In this document: positions 5,659 to 6,921 of the stretch, one piece after another
Numbering within the stretch: position 1 is the stretch's first letter
Layout: each line of letters starts with the position of its first letter
From: Caldifarciminota bacterium
GTDB lineage: Bacteria > Hydrothermota > UBA3072 > WFRC01
NCBI GenBank assembly: GCA_015486685.1
Contig: WFRC01000359.1
Span: 1 to 6,921 of the forward strand
Direction of reading: 5' to 3'
DNA length: 6,921 nt
Program-made: the position numbers and the translations under genes
The notes under the pieces: generated by a model
Seen by the model: the letters and a program-made list of their open reading frames with translations, nothing else
What the model was told of the DNA's origin: nothing
Databases searched by the model: none

Positions 5659-6076
5659 CATTTTTGATGAAATAAAAAAGATGCAGGAGGAGATGGAAAT
5701 CCTTTTCAGAGAGATGTCCCATTTTGAACATTCTTATGCATTAGAAGAAAATCAAATCTATCACCCACCTATGAATGTATATTACAATAAAAAAGATGTT
5801 GTTGTTATACTTGAGTTGGCTGGGGTAGATAGGGACTCGTTGTCTGTGGATATTTCAGAAAAACTTCTTGTTGTAAAAGGGGAAAGAAAAGACCCATCCA
5901 GAGAATCTTCTGGAAATTATTATACGCTTGAGATATATTTTGGTAAATTTGAAAGGTGGATACATCTTCCTTTTGCGGTGGAAAAAGATGGGATACAAAT
6001 AGAGTTTGACAATGGACTAATAAAGATTACATTACAAAGGAAGAAAAAGAGAGAAAAAATAATACCCATAGAATAG
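5651..6076 (+). CDS. Hsp20 / alpha-crystallin family small heat-shock protein
   Basis: ATP-independent holdase that binds unfolding proteins and keeps them refoldable. It has 141 residues. A short helical, acidic N-terminal arm (1-36) precedes the alpha-crystallin domain (about 37-130), which shows ELAGVDRDSLSV (55-66), LLVVKGER (72-79), LEIYFGKFERWIHLP (93-107) and NGLIKITLQ (121-129), matching the family pattern of a YGxFxRxxxLP strand and a GxLxIxL strand. The tail carries the I-x-I oligomerisation motif (I138-P139-I140) after a lysine-rich stretch. The start is fixed by AGGAGG 4 nt upstream (5641-5646), inside the end of the SAM hydrolase gene, with an 8-nt overlap. lon follows 8 nt later, so holdase and protease are made together. 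No CIRCE-type heat-shock operator was seen upstream of the operon. Confidence 0.95.
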   Translation: MADIFDEIKKMQEEMEILFREMSHFEHSYALEENQIYHPPMNVYYNKKDVVVILELAGVDRDSLSVDISEKLLVVKGERKDPSRESSGNYYTLEIYFGKFERWIHLPFAVEKDGIQIEFDNGLIKITLQRKKKREKIIPIE

Positions 6077-6080
6077 GAGG
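6075..6080 (+). promoter_or_regulatory. Shine-Dalgarno of lon overlapping the Hsp20 stop codon
   Basis: AGGAGG lies 4 nt before the lon ATG, and its first two bases are also the last two of the Hsp20 TAG stop. Ribosomes finishing Hsp20 would stop on the lon initiation site, favouring coupled translation. Confidence 0.8.
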
Positions 6081-6084
6081 GAAA

Positions 6085-6921
6085 ATGAATAACGAAAATG
6101 AGCAAATTTATAACATACCGAAATTACTCCCCATATTACCATTGAAGGATGTTGTTGTATTCCCACATATACTTGTCCCTATAGTGGTTACAATGGAAAG
6201 GAATATAAAATTGGTAGATGATGTTTTACATAAGGAAAAGATGATAGGCATCGTTTCACAAAAAATAGAGACAGAACATCCAAAAGAAGGGGACATCTAT
6301 AAATTTGGCACAGCAGGAGAAATTATGAAAATGCTAAGATTCCCTGACCAGACGATGAGGGCGTTAATTCGCGGTATTGCAAGAATTAAGATTAAAGAAA
6401 TTGTTCAGGAAGAGCCCTACATAGTTTCTCGTATTGAGTTAGTGGAAGAACCTAAAAGGCGAGATAAAAAGACAGAAGCACTTATGCGCAATGCTGTTTC
6501 TCTGTTCCAGAGGATGGTAAAACTTGCTCCTTACCTTCCGGAAGAACTTGCTACTGTCGTAATGAATTTTGAAGACCCTTCACAAATGGCAGACTTCATT
6601 GCATCAAATCTGAATTTTGACATTCGGGATAAACAGGCATTATTAGAGGATATTGACCCGTCTCAAAGATTGGAAAAGGTAAATGCACTCCTTACGAAAG
6701 AGGTTGAAATTTTACAATTGGGAGAAAAGATACGGTCACGGGTGAAATCTGAGGTAGATAAGACCCAGAAGGAATACATATTAAGGGAACAGTTAAAGGC
6801 AATTCAGGAAGAATTGGGGATTAAGGATGAAAAAAGTGCTGAGATTGAAGAACTAAGCAAGAAGATAAAAGAGGCAAAGATGCCTGAGATGGCTCAAAAA
6901 GCCGCCAGAAAGGAACTGGAC
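6085..6921 (+). CDS. lon: ATP-dependent protease Lon, N-terminal part (runs off window)
   Basis: Cytoplasmic AAA+ serine protease that degrades misfolded and regulatory proteins. The 279 codons seen run open to the last base. The LonN substrate-binding domain covers about residues 12-205: LLPILPLKDVVVFPHILVPI (14-33) is the hallmark start, with KFGTAGEIMKMLRFPDQTMRA-like strands (from 73) next. A helical coiled-coil arm follows (about 210-279), including KTQKEYILREQLKAIQEELG, a very well-conserved Lon segment. The Walker A/B ATPase motifs and the Ser-Lys protease dyad would lie beyond the window, so catalytic integrity cannot be judged here. The ATG is fixed by AGGAGG 4 nt upstream. It is the fourth gene of the operon after the Hsp20 gene. 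Lon is typically about 780-820 residues, so roughly a third is present. Confidence 0.96.
   Translation, partial: MNNENEQIYNIPKLLPILPLKDVVVFPHILVPIVVTMERNIKLVDDVLHKEKMIGIVSQKIETEHPKEGDIYKFGTAGEIMKMLRFPDQTMRALIRGIARIKIKEIVQEEPYIVSRIELVEEPKRRDKKTEALMRNAVSLFQRMVKLAPYLPEELATVVMNFEDPSQMADFIASNLNFDIRDKQALLEDIDPSQRLEKVNALLTKEVEILQLGEKIRSRVKSEVDKTQKEYILREQLKAIQEELGIKDEKSAEIEELSKKIKEAKMPEMAQKAARKELD

Overview
The window is AT-rich bacterial DNA carrying two divergently transcribed operons on either side of a short regulatory gap at about 4293-4540. Every gene reads as intact, and both outer genes run off the window edges. The strongest taxonomic hint is the small gene at 4541-4897. It matches the Minf_1886 / TIGR04138 family as I remember it, a family largely restricted to Planctomycetes and Verrucomicrobia. 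Together with an anaerobe-type electron-transfer flavoprotein, this suggests an anaerobic or facultative member of the PVC group or a related uncultured lineage. I cannot name a species.

Left operon (minus strand, read from 4292 down to 1): tRNA-Phe, acpP (acyl carrier protein), fabF (beta-ketoacyl-ACP synthase II), etfB, etfA, then gyrA (N-terminal 228 codons only). The junctions are tight: 32 nt from tRNA to acpP, 5 nt from acpP to fabF, 2 nt from fabF to etfB, a 1-nt overlap between etfB and etfA, and an 8-nt overlap between etfA and gyrA. A consensus-like sigma-70 promoter lies directly upstream of the tRNA, so the tRNA is probably processed out of the leader of the mRNA. EtfA carries an N-terminal domain with two [4Fe-4S] motifs, and EtfB has the FAD-type (not AMP-type) beta-subunit motif. 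Both features are typical of electron-bifurcating flavoproteins such as the CarDE subunits of caffeyl-CoA reductase. No dehydrogenase partner is in view.

Right operon (plus strand, 4541 to the end): a Minf_1886-family protein of unknown function, a SAM hydrolase (S-adenosyl-L-methionine hydroxide adenosyltransferase, DUF62), an Hsp20 small heat-shock protein, and lon (N-terminal 279 codons only). Overlaps of 4 and 8 nt and a gap of 8 nt indicate one transcript. The last two genes make this look like a protein quality-control operon. The first two are functionally unexplained passengers.

Points of most interest: the bifurcating-type Etf inside a fatty-acid synthesis operon; a GyrA quinolone pocket in which both residues that anchor the drug (Ser83 and Asp87 in E. 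coli numbering) are replaced by Met and Asn; a tRNA used as the leader of a lipid operon; the unusual Minf_1886-SAM hydrolase-Hsp20-Lon set; and a roughly 93-bp imperfect inverted repeat in the divergent intergenic gap.
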